From: Armillaria gallica
Lineage: Eukaryota; Basidiomycota; Agaricomycetes; Agaricales; Physalacriaceae
Direction: 5' to 3'
Length of the DNA: 64,000 bases
NCBI GenBank assembly: GCA_037576215.1
Contig: JBANDB010000010.1
Location: 620,001-684,000 of the forward strand
The position numbers and the translations under genes are program-made. Positions 12,631 to 27,610 of the stretch are shown here, piece by piece; position 1 is the first letter of the stretch; the number at the start of each line of letters is the position of its first letter. The notes beneath the pieces are model-generated. The model was not told the DNA's origin, did not search any database, and worked only from the letters and a program-made list of their open reading frames with translations.

Positions 12631-15413
12631 ATGGGGGACGATACCAAGCGCTCCAAGCACAAGCACTCGCATGATCACGATACCGAGCGGCACAGCAAGA
12701 AGAGACATAAACACGATGATGACAGCAGGAGACACAAGAAAAAGCGGAAACATGGAGAGAATAAGGGTACAAAGATTTTGGATGAAGGTCCAGGAGATGA
12801 GGATATGTGGGTAGAGAAGAACATCGACATGGACGGGGAACGGGTAAGGTTGGTCATTGCTGGTCGTTCCTTGTCTGAACCTTTGACAGCCTCTGGCGAC
12901 GGATATTCCGACTGGAGAAAGCTTGAAGTTGACTTCGTCTGCGACAGCTGGGTCGTCCAGCTCTACATTCCAGACCTTGATACCTACAGAAAGTACATTA
13001 AAACGGGATGACTGGATGTTGGAAGAACCGGCCGCTCAGACTTCTCGTCCTTCGTCGTCTCGCATTCAACTGCAGGACGACGAGAGCTTCACCGAGGATT
13101 ATGGGGAAGCTTCCGGAAGCCGCAGAGCACTTGGTGGCGGAGTAGATTTCTTCTCTACCCTTGGAACAGACGTTCGCAAAAAGAATTCTCATACCAACAA
13201 ACCTGATCCAGAGAAGGCAAGTTTCATTCAATTAACATACAGGCATATCTTATTTAATATTGCATAGCCGGTCATCAGCTCAAGGGAGCTCAATACAGGT
13301 CTCAGAGAAGATAAGTCTATCGACGAATCCCCGGCTCCTGCTCCCAAAGCAAATGTTCCAGGAGGTCCTGGATCGCAGTGGAGGATGATTAAGCTTCGAC
13401 GCGTCTTCGAAACCGCTGAAGAAGAGGGACTACCTGTTGAACAAGTGGCAATTGACCGTTTCAGCTCAATGGAGGCGTTTGAGGAAGCGAAAGAAGAGCG
13501 ACGAATACTGGACGAACGAGAGGGCAAACGGTCAGACCGGGCCATTGGCTCTGAATGGCGTGGTAGGTCTGAGGGGGAGAAAAGAATAATGTTCAATGAT
13601 ATTGGTGGAAGTGGAGCATCCAGCCGCAGCTCTTCTTTCCGTCGACCAGGTGGTCATACCGATAGCGCACCGTCTACACCAACTCCGGGCGGACGTCCCC
13701 CGGTTAATCGACGATTGGACGGCCTACGTCTGCCTTCACAGGCAGCATCTCCCTTGCAACAATCCCAGACACCTATACCTTCGGTGTTGACTCCACCTGC
13801 GGGAGTTCGCGGCTCCTCGTCACGAGGGCTGTCACCCTCCTCCTTGAATAAATTGCAGGCGAAGGTCCTCCGCGCAAAATTGATGGGTGCACCTGATGCT
13901 GAGGAACTGGAGAAGGAGTACGAGGCTGCTTCCAAGGCAACGTATCGCAGCGATGAGGGAGGCAATGTACGGACAAAGGTCGAGGTGTTGCCTACTTTGG
14001 ATGGGCAGGGCCGGTTGTACGATGTTGGACATGGCAAAAATGATGAAGCCGCCGTTTTACCTGGGAATCGTAAAAAGAAAGAAAAGGTTGTCTTGTATAC
14101 TCGTTTTCCCCCGGACCGCTCTAACGTTTTGCCTTAGGTCGAAACAAGAGATCCAAAGACTGGTGACTTGGTCAGGATCAATGCAGATGACGACACCACG
14201 ACTTTAGGTGAGATGCTGCGGCAAGAGAAGTTTGGCGGTGGAATGTCGGACCAAAAGAATTTGGATGCTCAGTTTGCCCGTGCTATCATGGGAGATGGCA
14301 AATTCCAGGTAGGCCGATCTTTGCTTCTAGTCCAGTCACTCAATGATACCTTTTCTAGAATGACCTTGACTACATGGATGAAAATGTGGAAAAACTCAGT
14401 CGACAGAAGATGCGTTCAGATGCTATGAAGTGCCAGTTTGCTATCCATGGTATATACGATTCGCTGAGAGGAGTTTCTGAAAGTTGACTGTGACTCATAG
14501 ACTACAAGCGTACCCAGCAAGTCCTGGCTACGTGTCATTTTTGCTTTGGAGAGGATGATTCGCCTCCCAAAGCGCCCGTTATTGCAATGGGAACGCGGGC
14601 ATATCTTTCTTGCACCACGAGCGAGGAGTTGGTCAAGGGACACTGCCTGATAGTGCCGATACAGCATCATTTGACCATGTTAGATGGAGATGACGACGTG
14701 TGGGACGAAGTTAAGGTTTGTCTTGCCTTTTATCTCTGTTTTTATTCCTCTCATTACATTCGTTTCTAGAACTTCATGAAATGTCTCATGCGTATGTTTG
14801 CCGAGGAAGATCAAGGTGTCCTATTTTATGAAACGGTCATCTCATTGAAGAAACAAAAACACACTTGCATCGAATGCGTTCCTCTACCTTGGAACCAATA
14901 CGATCTAATCCCAGGATACTTCAAGGTATACAAGCATCCCTCAATCGCCGTCAGAGTGCACTAACAAGATTCTAGGAGTCAATATTGACGTCGGAGGCTG
15001 AATGGTCGCAGCATAAGAAGTTGATTGACTTTTCCAAGCGACCAGGTGGTTTCCGACGCGCGATGGTCCCCAATTTGCCTTACTTCATGGTTCAGTTTGA
15101 CCATAAAGGAGATAAGGGATACGGGCACGTCATCGAAGGTGTCAGTGACGGCGCTGATGGAGAAGAAGGCATAGATGAAGGGGAGAAAGGTTCTGGAGAG
15201 TTTCCATGGTAAGCCCTGTCACGCATTCTGCATGCATATGCTCAACAATATCGCAGGTACTTTGCTGGGGAAATCATTGGAAACATTTTGGAGCTGGAGC
15301 CTCGCCAGTGGAGGAGACCGAGACGAATAGACTTCCGGATGAATTCAGAGCGCGTGACTGAGTTCAAGAAGAAGTATGCCAAGTTCGACTGGACGGGAAT
15401 GATTGGAAACTAA
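12631..15413 (+). CDS. CWF19: CWF19-like splicing/lariat-debranching cofactor
   Basis: Member of the Cwf19/Drn1 family, which associates with late spliceosomes and modulates lariat turnover. N-terminal third is a very basic His/Lys/Arg-rich region (KHKHSHDHDTERHSKKRHKH). The middle is low-complexity Pro/Ser with a charged helix. From about 14150 the conserved C-terminal half begins: VETRDPKTGDLVRIN, TTTLGEMLRQEKF, then the CwfJ C1 HIT-like domain with CHFCF, GHCLIVPIQHH and WDEVK, and the C2 domain with PGGFRRAMVPNLPYFMVQFD and PWYFAGEIIGNILEL. It ends KKKYAKFDWTGMIGN. The HIT-like GHCLIVPIQHH is intact. Several introns; the longest is under 100 bases. The start at 12631 faces POL12 across 189 bases. 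Confidence 0.92.
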
Positions 15414-15692
15414 TATATCGTGTATTTTTGGATCGAACACTCTATGCGCGACGGTTCGCGATCCTTCTCACTGTGGCGGGGTCAATCGTACTCATCAAAT
15501 CCCGATCTGTTTGCAAGCAAGATGAAGCTAGTGAAATGACTGCTTACAACCGCACTTCATCTAAATGTCGGATGTCTTCGCCGTCGTGGAGCTGTCATGG
15601 TGATGCTTCTTGACGGGGTATATAGAAGATGTGAGGATCTTAAGACACTCTCACTCTCCTTCCTACCTTTGAACTGTGGGTGTTACCTAAAT

Positions 15693-17144
15693 ATGTTTTG
15701 GCTCTGGTTTTTTGCCCTTCCCTCCCTTTATTTTGCCCATGCAGCCCAGAGCGATGCAGCCTGCGAAACGGAAAAAGTTGCTTCCGCTTGGTTTGCTGGA
15801 TGGCACGCCAATGAGGGCTTTGACGTCAACGATATTCCCTGGTTAAAGTACACCGAGGTGACCTTTGCGTTTGCGTGAGTGTTCTGACTGTATCTGGTTA
15901 CTTATTCTTACGACGATGCAGTGAAACGACGCCAGACGTTAACGTCGTTTCTTTCAATGGATCCGGTTCCCAGGACTTACTCCCTCGATTTGTAGCCGCA
16001 GCGCACCAAAACGTGAGTTCGTATTTCAATGTTATGGTGAGAGGCCGTCAATATTTCTAAAGGGCGTCAAAGCGAAAGTCTCGGTAGGCGGGTGGACAGG
16101 ATCCCTTTATTGGTCCTCGAATGTTGCAGAGGAAAACCGTACGGCCTGGGTCAAGACTCTTACCGACATGGTAGACGTATATGACCTTGACGGACTTGAC
16201 TTTGAGTACGTCAGTCTTCCCTACTCCGACATGTAATATTTGCTGACCTCGCATGCCCAGCTGGGAATACCCCGGTACACAGGGAATAGGCTGTAACACG
16301 ATTAGTGCCAACGACACTCAAAATTTCCTCGCCTTCCTCAAAGAACTCCGGGAGCATCCCATCGGCGCTAACCTCACGCTTTCTGCCGCGGTGTACATTA
16401 ACCCATTCACTGACCAAGACGGAGTGCCATCAACGAACGTAACAGCATTCGCCGACTACCTCGACTACGTTGCTATCATGAATTATGATATCTGGGGCCC
16501 ATGGAGCGCCACCGTCGGGCCTAACGCTCCCCTTAATGACTCGTGCGCACATCCGGAGCACCAGATGGGTTCCGCCGTGTCCGCCGTGTCTGCATGGACT
16601 GCAGCTGGTTTCCCTAGCAATCAACTTCTTCTTGGTGTCGCAGCCTATGGGCATAGTTTCAGTGTAACCAAAGTTGATGCGTTCTCTGAGAGTTCCGATA
16701 CGCTCGCTCTATATGCACTTGCTAATTCCTCCGTCCATCCCGTAGGCGATTCGTGGGATGATACCGAGGCTGGCGTTGACGTTTGTGGCAATGTTACGAC
16801 GATAAGCGGAGTCGTCGATTTCTGGGGACTCATCGAGCAAGGTTACCTGACTGAAAATGGAGATGTTGTAAATGGCGTACCTTACGTATTCGACAATTGC
16901 AGTCAAACGGTTCGTCGTTTGATATATCGTCATAAGGATATTTTGTCCTCATGCATTTTCACTGCAGCCTTTTATCTACAACACCACCACTGAAGTGATG
17001 ATTTCCTACGACAACGCGGAGTCTTTTGCAGCAAAAGGGCAGTTCATCGCTGACATGGGTCTGGCTGGCTTTGCTATGTGGGAGGCAGGAGGCGACTATC
17101 ATAACATTCTACTGGATTCTATTCGTGGAAAGCTATTCGCATAG
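15693..17144 (+). CDS. Secreted GH18 chitinase (class V type)
   Basis: Glycoside hydrolase family 18 enzyme expected to cleave beta-1,4-GlcNAc chains outside the cell. The start at 15693 gives a clear signal peptide, MFWLWFFALPSLYFAHAAQ. Landmarks in order: AGWHANEGFDVNDIPW (first strand), KVSVGGWTGS (SxGG motif), the catalytic DGLDFDWEYPG made by joining exons at about 16206/16260 with the proton-donor Glu present, VAIMNYDIWGPW (MxYD), and AGFAMWEAGGDYHN near the end. There are several N-glycosylation sequons. Six or so exons, single catalytic domain, no carbohydrate-binding module seen. A mutated fragment of this gene or a close paralogue lies at 53003-53328 on the other strand. Confidence 0.93.
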
Positions 17145-17407
17145 CCATCTCTTACGGTCTTTGATTTCTATATGGCTCAACTGAGGAAGAATATTTGTCA
17201 CTGATCCTGACGAGCCCCCTGATCCTTACTAAATGGTTCTGCTGCATGCTGCCATGTAACGGAGGTCAGACTCTCCTAGAGGTAACCGCAGCACCCATGG
17301 TGCTTTGAGGCCTATGACCTCGGTTTCATTATTTCAATACCGTGACCAGACAATCGGAAAGTGGTTTAGACACTTAAGTAATATTCACAACTCCACGTCC
17401 CGTACAG

Positions 17408-18869
17408 TCACACTAAACTCGGGATATCAAGACCAGCTGCCTTTGCGATCTGGATAACTTTCTCGGCCTGTCACGAACATGTTAGTGTCCGCACATGGGT
17501 CAAATTAGAGTATCAGTTCGGACCTGTTTGATCATTGGAGCATCGATCATCTCTCCCTCAAGCCCAATGGCACCTTTTTGAGAGTCGTGAGCTATCTGCA
17601 TGTTATGTACTATCTTTGCCGCACGAAGTATCTCTGTACAGAACATGTAAGTCGCTTCAATCAATTGTGTTGATGCTAACCTGATGCAGTAGGGACGAAG
17701 GTTGCCTGAATCGTATCTACCTGGGAGGGATGGATAGCTTGCTAGTGAGGTGTTATTTTATCAACATTCAATTTCTCTCTTTAGCGGATAAGATGAAAAA
17801 CCTTTCCAGTGAATCCCATCCTTCTTCCTTCCTGACACTCCTCCTTTAAGTGGTCTTGGTCTTTATAATTCACGCATACCTGGACAGTGTCAAGGTCTGC
17901 AAGAGTAGATTAACTTGGCAGCTTGCCATATCAATAGCTTCTAGTTTATTGGCCCTGGCAGCGTTGACTATATGGGAACGTGTATACAAGAGTTCTTGGC
18001 GTGAACGAGTACGAACAATAGAGGTGTCAGCGCAGTCTTTTGTGGAATTGGGGCATCATTAGCCTGCAATGGTGTACAAGGATGTTATGTTCTTACAGTC
18101 TTCCGCAGCAAACTAGTGAAACATTAGCACCGATCATCTAACTGACATGAGAAGTGGTGAGATAAGTATTTACCAAGAGGGCGCCTAGTACACTTCCTTG
18201 GGCACTTTCGACCGATGGCCTCCATGCAGCTATGGTCGAAGCATTCATTACCGCCTCTGCACTTTCAATGCTTGCTACCAGGCGTATGGGCGGGCTTTGA
18301 GAAAGTGTTCGCCGATTTTCGGAGATGATAGATGCTACATGCGTAAGATACTCTGCAGAATGCACCTTGGGAAGGACAATTGATCGTACAGCGGACAAAC
18401 GGACCTATGCAATAACGCCGGTACCATTAGCGACTGTTACCATCATGAAGCAATTAATATCTTACAATGGCCGCAAGGTCTTCGCCGAAAAAGGGTGTTG
18501 TTCTATCATTAATCCTGACGGCGATTCGGGAAGGGGATAAGAGCGTCTCGTCCTGTTCAAGTTCGAGTGAGAAAAGTAACCCGCACATTCCATGAAAGAA
18601 GGAACATTTAGAAAGCTCTGTAGTCTGTTTCTGGCAGTAACTTTATCCTTGGGAGAAACGCTGTCTTCGAGGTCGTAGATGATCATGTCGGAGTTAACCG
18701 TGAACGACTTTTCAAGCATCCGAGAAGAAGAGGAAGGAACATAGAGGTAAGACCTTCTTAGGGATGCTGAAGTGGTTGCGCCTGTGCTGAGGTATCGAGC
18801 TGAAGTCGATTTCGACACATTTCTAAGAGCTTGGATGGAGAACATGATGGCCAGAAGCAACTTCAGCAC
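17408..18869 (-). CDS. Mitochondrial CLYBL-like (HpcH/HpaI, citrate-lyase beta) enzyme
   Basis: Citramalyl-CoA lyase/malate synthase-like protein of the HpcH/HpaI aldolase family, Mg-dependent TIM barrel. The N-terminus is Arg/Ser/Thr-rich with few acids (RNVSKSTSARYLSTG), like a mitochondrial presequence. Family blocks in order: RSYLYVPSSS, SDMIIYDLEDSVSPKDK, IAVRINDRTTPFFGEDL, SIVLPKVHSAEYL, LVASIESAEAVMNA, LLFAAEDYCADTSIVRT, RQELLYTRSHIVNAAR, EAIDMVCVNYKD, EGRRMGFTGKQAIHPSQV and a C-terminal helix. The acidic metal-binding pair is intact. The model needs at least eight exons; one intron, 17880-17926, has GC rather than GT at its 5' end. Start 18869 or 18845, same frame. Divergent from PRP2. 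Confidence 0.9.
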
Positions 18870-19778
18870 CGGCCCGGAGAGTCCGAAGGTGAGCTACACA
18901 TTCCCGGGCCGTGACGAAAAGCAGGACGAACTTGATCAAGTACTACTCGCATCTCGATCAACACGAAATTGCTGATCCTTTCAGCCCAGTCATCACATCC
19001 TTCCTTTATCCCAATTGAGGAAATTTTCGTGGTAAATTTTCGTCTGTGACCCCCATACCTTCTAGTCTTTGAGCAGCGATATCGTTGTAAAGCACCCTAT
19101 AGTTCTCGGAGTCATCAGCGGCCCAATTCACACCGCGGGCGACAACTGCGCCCAGCTGGACCCGGCAGCGCCGTGTAGACAATATGTAGAAAGTAACCAA
19201 TAAGTGTGCCTCGTGTGCAGTCCTGCCTATCAGCTGGCCGTCCTCTGGGGCATCTCTGATGATACAAGCTATGCAAAGCAAGTGGTGGAGGTGATTAGGA
19301 GTCCAAAATGGGTTATGACGACCAACTGCACATTGTTCCATCGCTAGGCCAGATGTGAGGTAATACTTAAAATTTTCTGTCATCACCTGAGGCTCATATA
19401 AATGGCAGCGATCCTCAGTAATTATACCTGAGGATAAAACTAGACCGTCAGTTTCCCAGCTACTTGTTGTCCTTTATTTCGAATTCGTAGTGCTTGTGAC
19501 TTGAATTTACCGAAAAGAATGATGTTGATATAGATCTGACCGTTTATGGATTATACCTCTGGATTACTTCCGTTGAGCACTCCAGAATTCATCCAGAGTA
19601 CTCTCCAAATTGCCCCAGATGAAGCCAGATGTTTGGATGCTTGGCCACGTGGCAAGGCGTACTTCGCACAGTAAGATTTATGCGTCATTGTTTTGCTCTA
19701 GAGTATTAGGACCGAACGACACAAGTAAACAAAGAATTCTTCACGAGCCTTGACTCGATTGCAAACTCCATTGCCCTC
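18870..19778. other. Intergenic region between CLYBL-like and PRP2
   Basis: About 900 bases between two divergent starts. A 126-residue minus-strand open frame (19006-19386) has no recognisable motif and no supporting exon neighbours. I see no transposon ends. It probably holds both promoters and possibly decayed sequence. Confidence 0.5.
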
Positions 19779-23534
<3,756 letters not shown>

Positions 23535-23772
23535 TAATGTATCGGAGTCGTTGTATATTGTATATTATATTTCAATGAGGACGATGAGGAAGTCGCGTTC
23601 AGCGACCTGGTAGACATTTCCTTGGCTTGGGGCATACAGCAAAAGATACAGATTGTAACAACCGTCTTTCTTGCCACTTTTGTAATTTGAGTGTGCGTGT
23701 GTGTGAATTTCCGGACTTGGTAAGAAACACGCTACGTGGTGTGTATACGTGTTTACCACTACGCTTTCTTCC

Positions 23773-24986
23773 ATGAACTATAGCTCGCATTCACCACCTC
23801 CCCTTCGGCACCCAGTGCCCACCCATCCTGCTTATATTCCAGAGCCTCCGTTGACGCCAGGATCGCCTCAAGGATACCAGCGATTTTCATCGTCGCCTCA
23901 ACCTCAGCCCCAGCAGCAACAACAACAACAATATACGCATGTGCCAGCATATACAGGCCATTTCCAGCCACCACCACCACCCAATCCCAACGTCGGTTCC
24001 AACTTTGGGCAGCCAGATTTTGCAGCATGGGGGATGAACGATGCGACGGCACAGCTAGGGTTGCAGTTGGGTAACAGTGCCGTTCAAGCGGGCCAGGAGT
24101 ATGTCCAGCGGAATGTGCGTTGCCTCTCACTGTACCAGGGCTTCAGTCTGAATGGGTTCCTTAGTTTGGCGGCTTCTTCCCGCTGGCGAGCCTCAAGCAC
24201 CATTTCAACGTGTCCAATTCTTATGTCATGCGCAAGCTAAAACTTGTCATTTTCCCGTGGGATCATCGTTCATGGCCGCGTAGAATTCGTCGGTCAGAAC
24301 AGGGTGTGACTGAATGGCAGCCCCCTCGCGAGGATGTGAATAGTCCAGATCTGTACATTCCTCGTACGTCTTCGACTTTTCTGGACCTCTAGCTCACTTA
24401 CATTCTTGTAGTCATGGCCCTCGTGACTTACATGCTCATCGCTGCCTTCCATTCCGGCATTCAAGACCGTTTCCATCCCAAAGTCCTCGGTGAACTCTCC
24501 TCGGGCGCGTTCCTCGTAGTCTTTGTCGACTTTGGTTTCGTCTACCTAGGATGTTACTTTTTGAATATCCAAGGTTCAAGTCAGGCCATGGATATCATCG
24601 CATACTCAGGATACAAGTTTGTGGGGTGGGTGACGTCCTTTTTTCTACCTTCCTTGACCATTAATAGAGGCTTCAGCGTGATACTTACCATCGTTTTCGG
24701 ATTCCTAAATATGGGCCGGACCCTCTACACGATTGTCTTCCTCTACTTCTTTTTCGCGAATGCCTTCTTCCTCGTACGTGTCTCGCCTTCAAAGAATCGA
24801 ATATACCTTAAAACGTAGATGCAGCTACGCTCTCTGCGGTCCGTGGTGCTTCCAGACCCGTCAATAACAAATAATGCGAATAGCACCGCAACAATCAGTG
24901 CAGCGTCCCGAAGACGCCGCATCATATTCTTATTCCTGGAGGCCATCTGTCAAATACTGTATATGGGTATTCTTGTGCGGGTGTAG
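23773..24986 (+). CDS. YIF1: YIF1-family ER-Golgi membrane protein
   Basis: Hrf1/YIF1 family protein, partner of YIP1 and Rab GTPases in COPII transport between ER and Golgi. The N-terminal 80 residues are Pro/Gln-rich and cytosolic, with a run of seven Gln encoded by mixed CAG/CAA. Conserved blocks follow: FGQPDFAAWGMNDATAQLGLQ, a joined exon giving FGGFFPLASLKHHFNVSNSYVM, then PREDVNSPDLYIPLMALVTY into about five membrane segments (LVVFVDFGFVYLGCYFLN, VILTIVFGFLNMGRTLYTIVF and the C-terminal IIFLFLEAICQILYMGIL). Five exons in frame. A start 24 bases upstream (23749) is also possible. It converges on the siderophore transporter with about 110 bases between stops. Confidence 0.92.
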
Positions 24987-25095
24987 GCTTGACGGTATCG
25001 TTCATGGATCAATAAAAGACTAGTTCCAGACAACAGGAAGATATTCCCCAAGAAAGACATTCAAAAAAACAAACTTATTTGAGCATACAGGTAAT

Positions 25096-27160
25096 TTAAT
25101 TCTTAACATCCTCGACACTTCGTTTCTCGTCACTCCCTGCAATACTCGCTACACCATCTTTACGGCTCTCCACGCCTATATCTTCCCCATAATCCACTAA
25201 CGTCATGTCGTTCGACAATTTGACATCACGAATAAAGAACATGAGCACAAGATTGGGAATCATGACAGCGAAAGCGACAATAGCCAAAATCCTCTGCACT
25301 TGCTTATAGCTCAACACAATCGCGTCCCGGACATCAGTTCCCCGAGCATATTTCATGGCCACCTTGATGGAAGAAAATATGGTAGACGCCTGGTCTTTGT
25401 AATCGTCGGGCAAATTCTCCACAAGGCGCGACGGCAGCGTGTTATTCCAAACGGCACCGGAAATCCTATATGTCCATTCAGCAGTGACATCGCAGAATAG
25501 GGCTAAGTATACTGACGCAGAACCGATAGCACCACCCAAAGAAGTTACAGCAAGAATAATCCCAACTGCAACGGCAACATCCTGCCGTCTTGCAAGGGAT
25601 TGTACGGCAACCTGGCCTGCGTTCATATAGAAACTTCTCCCGATACCGATAAGAATCTTTGCCACACAGAACTCTACGGCGGTAGTGTCCCAGCCCGGAG
25701 AGACAAAGTATATCAGCAATCCCTGTCCCAGAAGCATGAGTGGGATGCCGAGGTAGTAGCACCACTTGGGACGTCGGATATACTTTAACACCACTCCACA
25801 AAGTAGAGACGCCACCTGGTATGCTACACGGAGCGAGTTGCTACAGCATGTCGTTAGCCGCGATACTAGACTCTGATTGTGATTTACTTACTCGATCTGG
25901 GAAGCTGTGCTCGCAGAGCGATACGCGGCAACCTATCGGCTATGTAAAGGTGATGTAAAAGCGTACCAAAAGGGTGACTCACCTGGAGAAATGAGGGGAA
26001 GAAAGATGTGAAGGCGGCGTAATGGAGGAAGTCCAGCATTTCAATGATACAAGCAAACACCAAGGTACGCTCCCTTGCAAGCCTATATGGAATCAAAGGC
26101 TTGGTAGCAATCTTTGCGTCGTAGTAAATATACACAGCAAAAAGGACCACTCCGATGACGATCATGGCAATGATTCCTGGAGAGGACCAAGTCTGTGGGC
26201 TGTCTGTGCCCGTCAGAGTCAGCGGGATGAGGATTAACGCTAACGAGGCCACGAGTAGGAAGACGCCGACAAAGTCTAACTCGATCCAGATGAGTTTCCA
26301 TATCTTCGTCGCCGTGTTGGGATTTGAAGGATCGTCATGGTAGAGTATGTCGAGAGCCGATTGGGGCTTGGTGTGGGTGATGCGGTTAGCTTTGCGTTGA
26401 CAGAGGACGAGGATGAGGATGAGGGGTGCAGCGGATACGGGAAGTATGATAGCCCACATCCCGTATCCCCATCGCCAGTATGGACCATCAAGAACGGCGC
26501 CGCCGATGATACTACCGATGTAAAGACTTGGGATCGAAGCGATGGTTTCAGGAACAGTGCTCCATAGCCCACGATTGAGGAGGGTGGTCGTATCGGCAAT
26601 GAAAATATTGAGCAACGAAGCGAAGCCCACATCTCCAATTGTAAAAAAGACCCCAGCGGCCTAGGTGTCTGATTTTAGTTGACCTCTCGAAGATTTGGGT
26701 GAAAAGATAAACATACCACCCACGTCTGGACGTTGGGACTTGCGGCCTTCATAATCTCGCCGAGAACCATAAACCAAACGTTCAACGCAAGGCCTTCAGT
26801 ACGCCCAAAGACATCGGATAGCTTGGCAGTGATGGGGTACGCCACGAGAGTAATGATCTTCTCGAGTACATCAGAAGTCGTGAGTAGGGAGTGTTTCTTA
26901 AAATCGCTGGTAGCATAAGCTTGGTAGACTTTTGTCGTATATTGCTCTAATGTCTGGAAGAACGTTGCGAATGCCAAGCTAAATAGAAGGACGTCAGCAT
27001 AATCAGCAATGATTGGAAAAACTGAAGTGACGTACGCAATAAATGCGGCGGCCAATGTCTTCTTGGTCCATGCAGCACGTAGGATATCTGCACGTACTAC
27101 GCCAGGTTGTTTCGACAGGTCCTCCGACCCGGAAGAACGTCCTTGAACTTGGAGCCGCAT
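25096..27160 (-). CDS. Siderophore-iron transporter, MFS SIT family
   Basis: Major facilitator of the fungal siderophore-iron transporter family, expected to import ferri-siderophores across the plasma membrane. The first exon begins MRLQVQGRSSGSEDLSKQPG and the transporter starts with VTSVFPIIADYADVL. Family-like stretches include KIITLVAYPITAKLSDVFGRTEG (loop 2-3 motif shown in part as AKLSDVFGR), FTIGDVGFASLLNIFIAD, IGSIIGGAVLDGPYWRWGYG, RWGYGMWAIILPV and LIGIGRSFYMNAGQVAVQ. The length, roughly 590-600 residues with 12-14 hydrophobic segments and hydrophilic ends, fits SIT proteins. The C-terminus is cytosolic and charged (GSDEKRSVEDVKN). Its neighbour across 450 bases is a siderophore-esterase-like hydrolase, which supports the substrate call. 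The exact siderophore cannot be told from sequence. Confidence 0.92.
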
Positions 27161-27610
27161 TGTCGTAGGTCGCTAACTTGGAGGGACGCCGAAAAAGACG
27201 CCTGTCCCACAATTATAAGTCTTCTCCTTCAGGCATTTTCATCTTTCTCCGGAGCATTCCAGAGCAAGGAAGATGCTCCGCGCGCGTGTACGCACAATGT
27301 AGGTGCAGGCAATATTCGTTATCAGAGCTTCACCAGCCAATCAGATAAGATAATCCAGTATCTTAGGACTATCAATTCGAATTTTCGGAGCTTTCGGATG
27401 CTTGGCAAAAATGTGCCTGTCGGATATGGCCCGGGAACGACGGACGAGAACATATTATTGAGGTGTCGGCTGCATGAGAGCTGCCCTTCAGGCTTGCTAA
27501 TCCCTGACCCGCTAGCTTCGAGGCCAAGGAGCCAAGAGGAGGGGAAAAGGAAAAGGAAGGGGATGTAGGTCAGGAGGACAGGAACATCCGATATCGATTG
27601 AACCTTCCCG
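27161..27610. promoter_or_regulatory. Divergent promoter of the siderophore pair
   Basis: The 450-base region between the starts of the transporter (-) and the esterase (+). It contains a perfect ATCAGATAA (27340-27348) running directly into a second GATAA (27349-27353), and 12 bases to the left an inverted TTATCAGAG (27319-27327), eight of nine matches to the reverse motif. A CCAAT pentamer overlaps the first GATA site. Fungal iron-responsive GATA factors (Urbs1, SreA, Cir1) recognise ATCWGATAA, and the CCAAT-binding complex with HapX acts at CCAAT boxes in iron genes. Joint iron control of both genes is inference from these motifs. Confidence 0.7.
27319..27353. promoter_or_regulatory. Iron-GATA factor binding cluster (ATCWGATAA) with overlapping CCAAT
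   Basis: Inverted TTATCAGAG, a 12-base gap holding CCAAT, then ATCAGATAA and GATAA in tandem. This is the arrangement expected of an Urbs1/SreA-type repressor target. Confidence 0.65.

Noticed and set aside
13228..14037. Several minus-strand open frames inside the CWF19-like gene
   Set aside because: Complement of the low-complexity Pro/Ser-rich middle of the sense gene.
19006..19386. 126-codon minus-strand open frame between CLYBL-like and PRP2
   Set aside because: No known motif, no adjoining exons and codon use unlike neighbours. Left as unexplained spacer.
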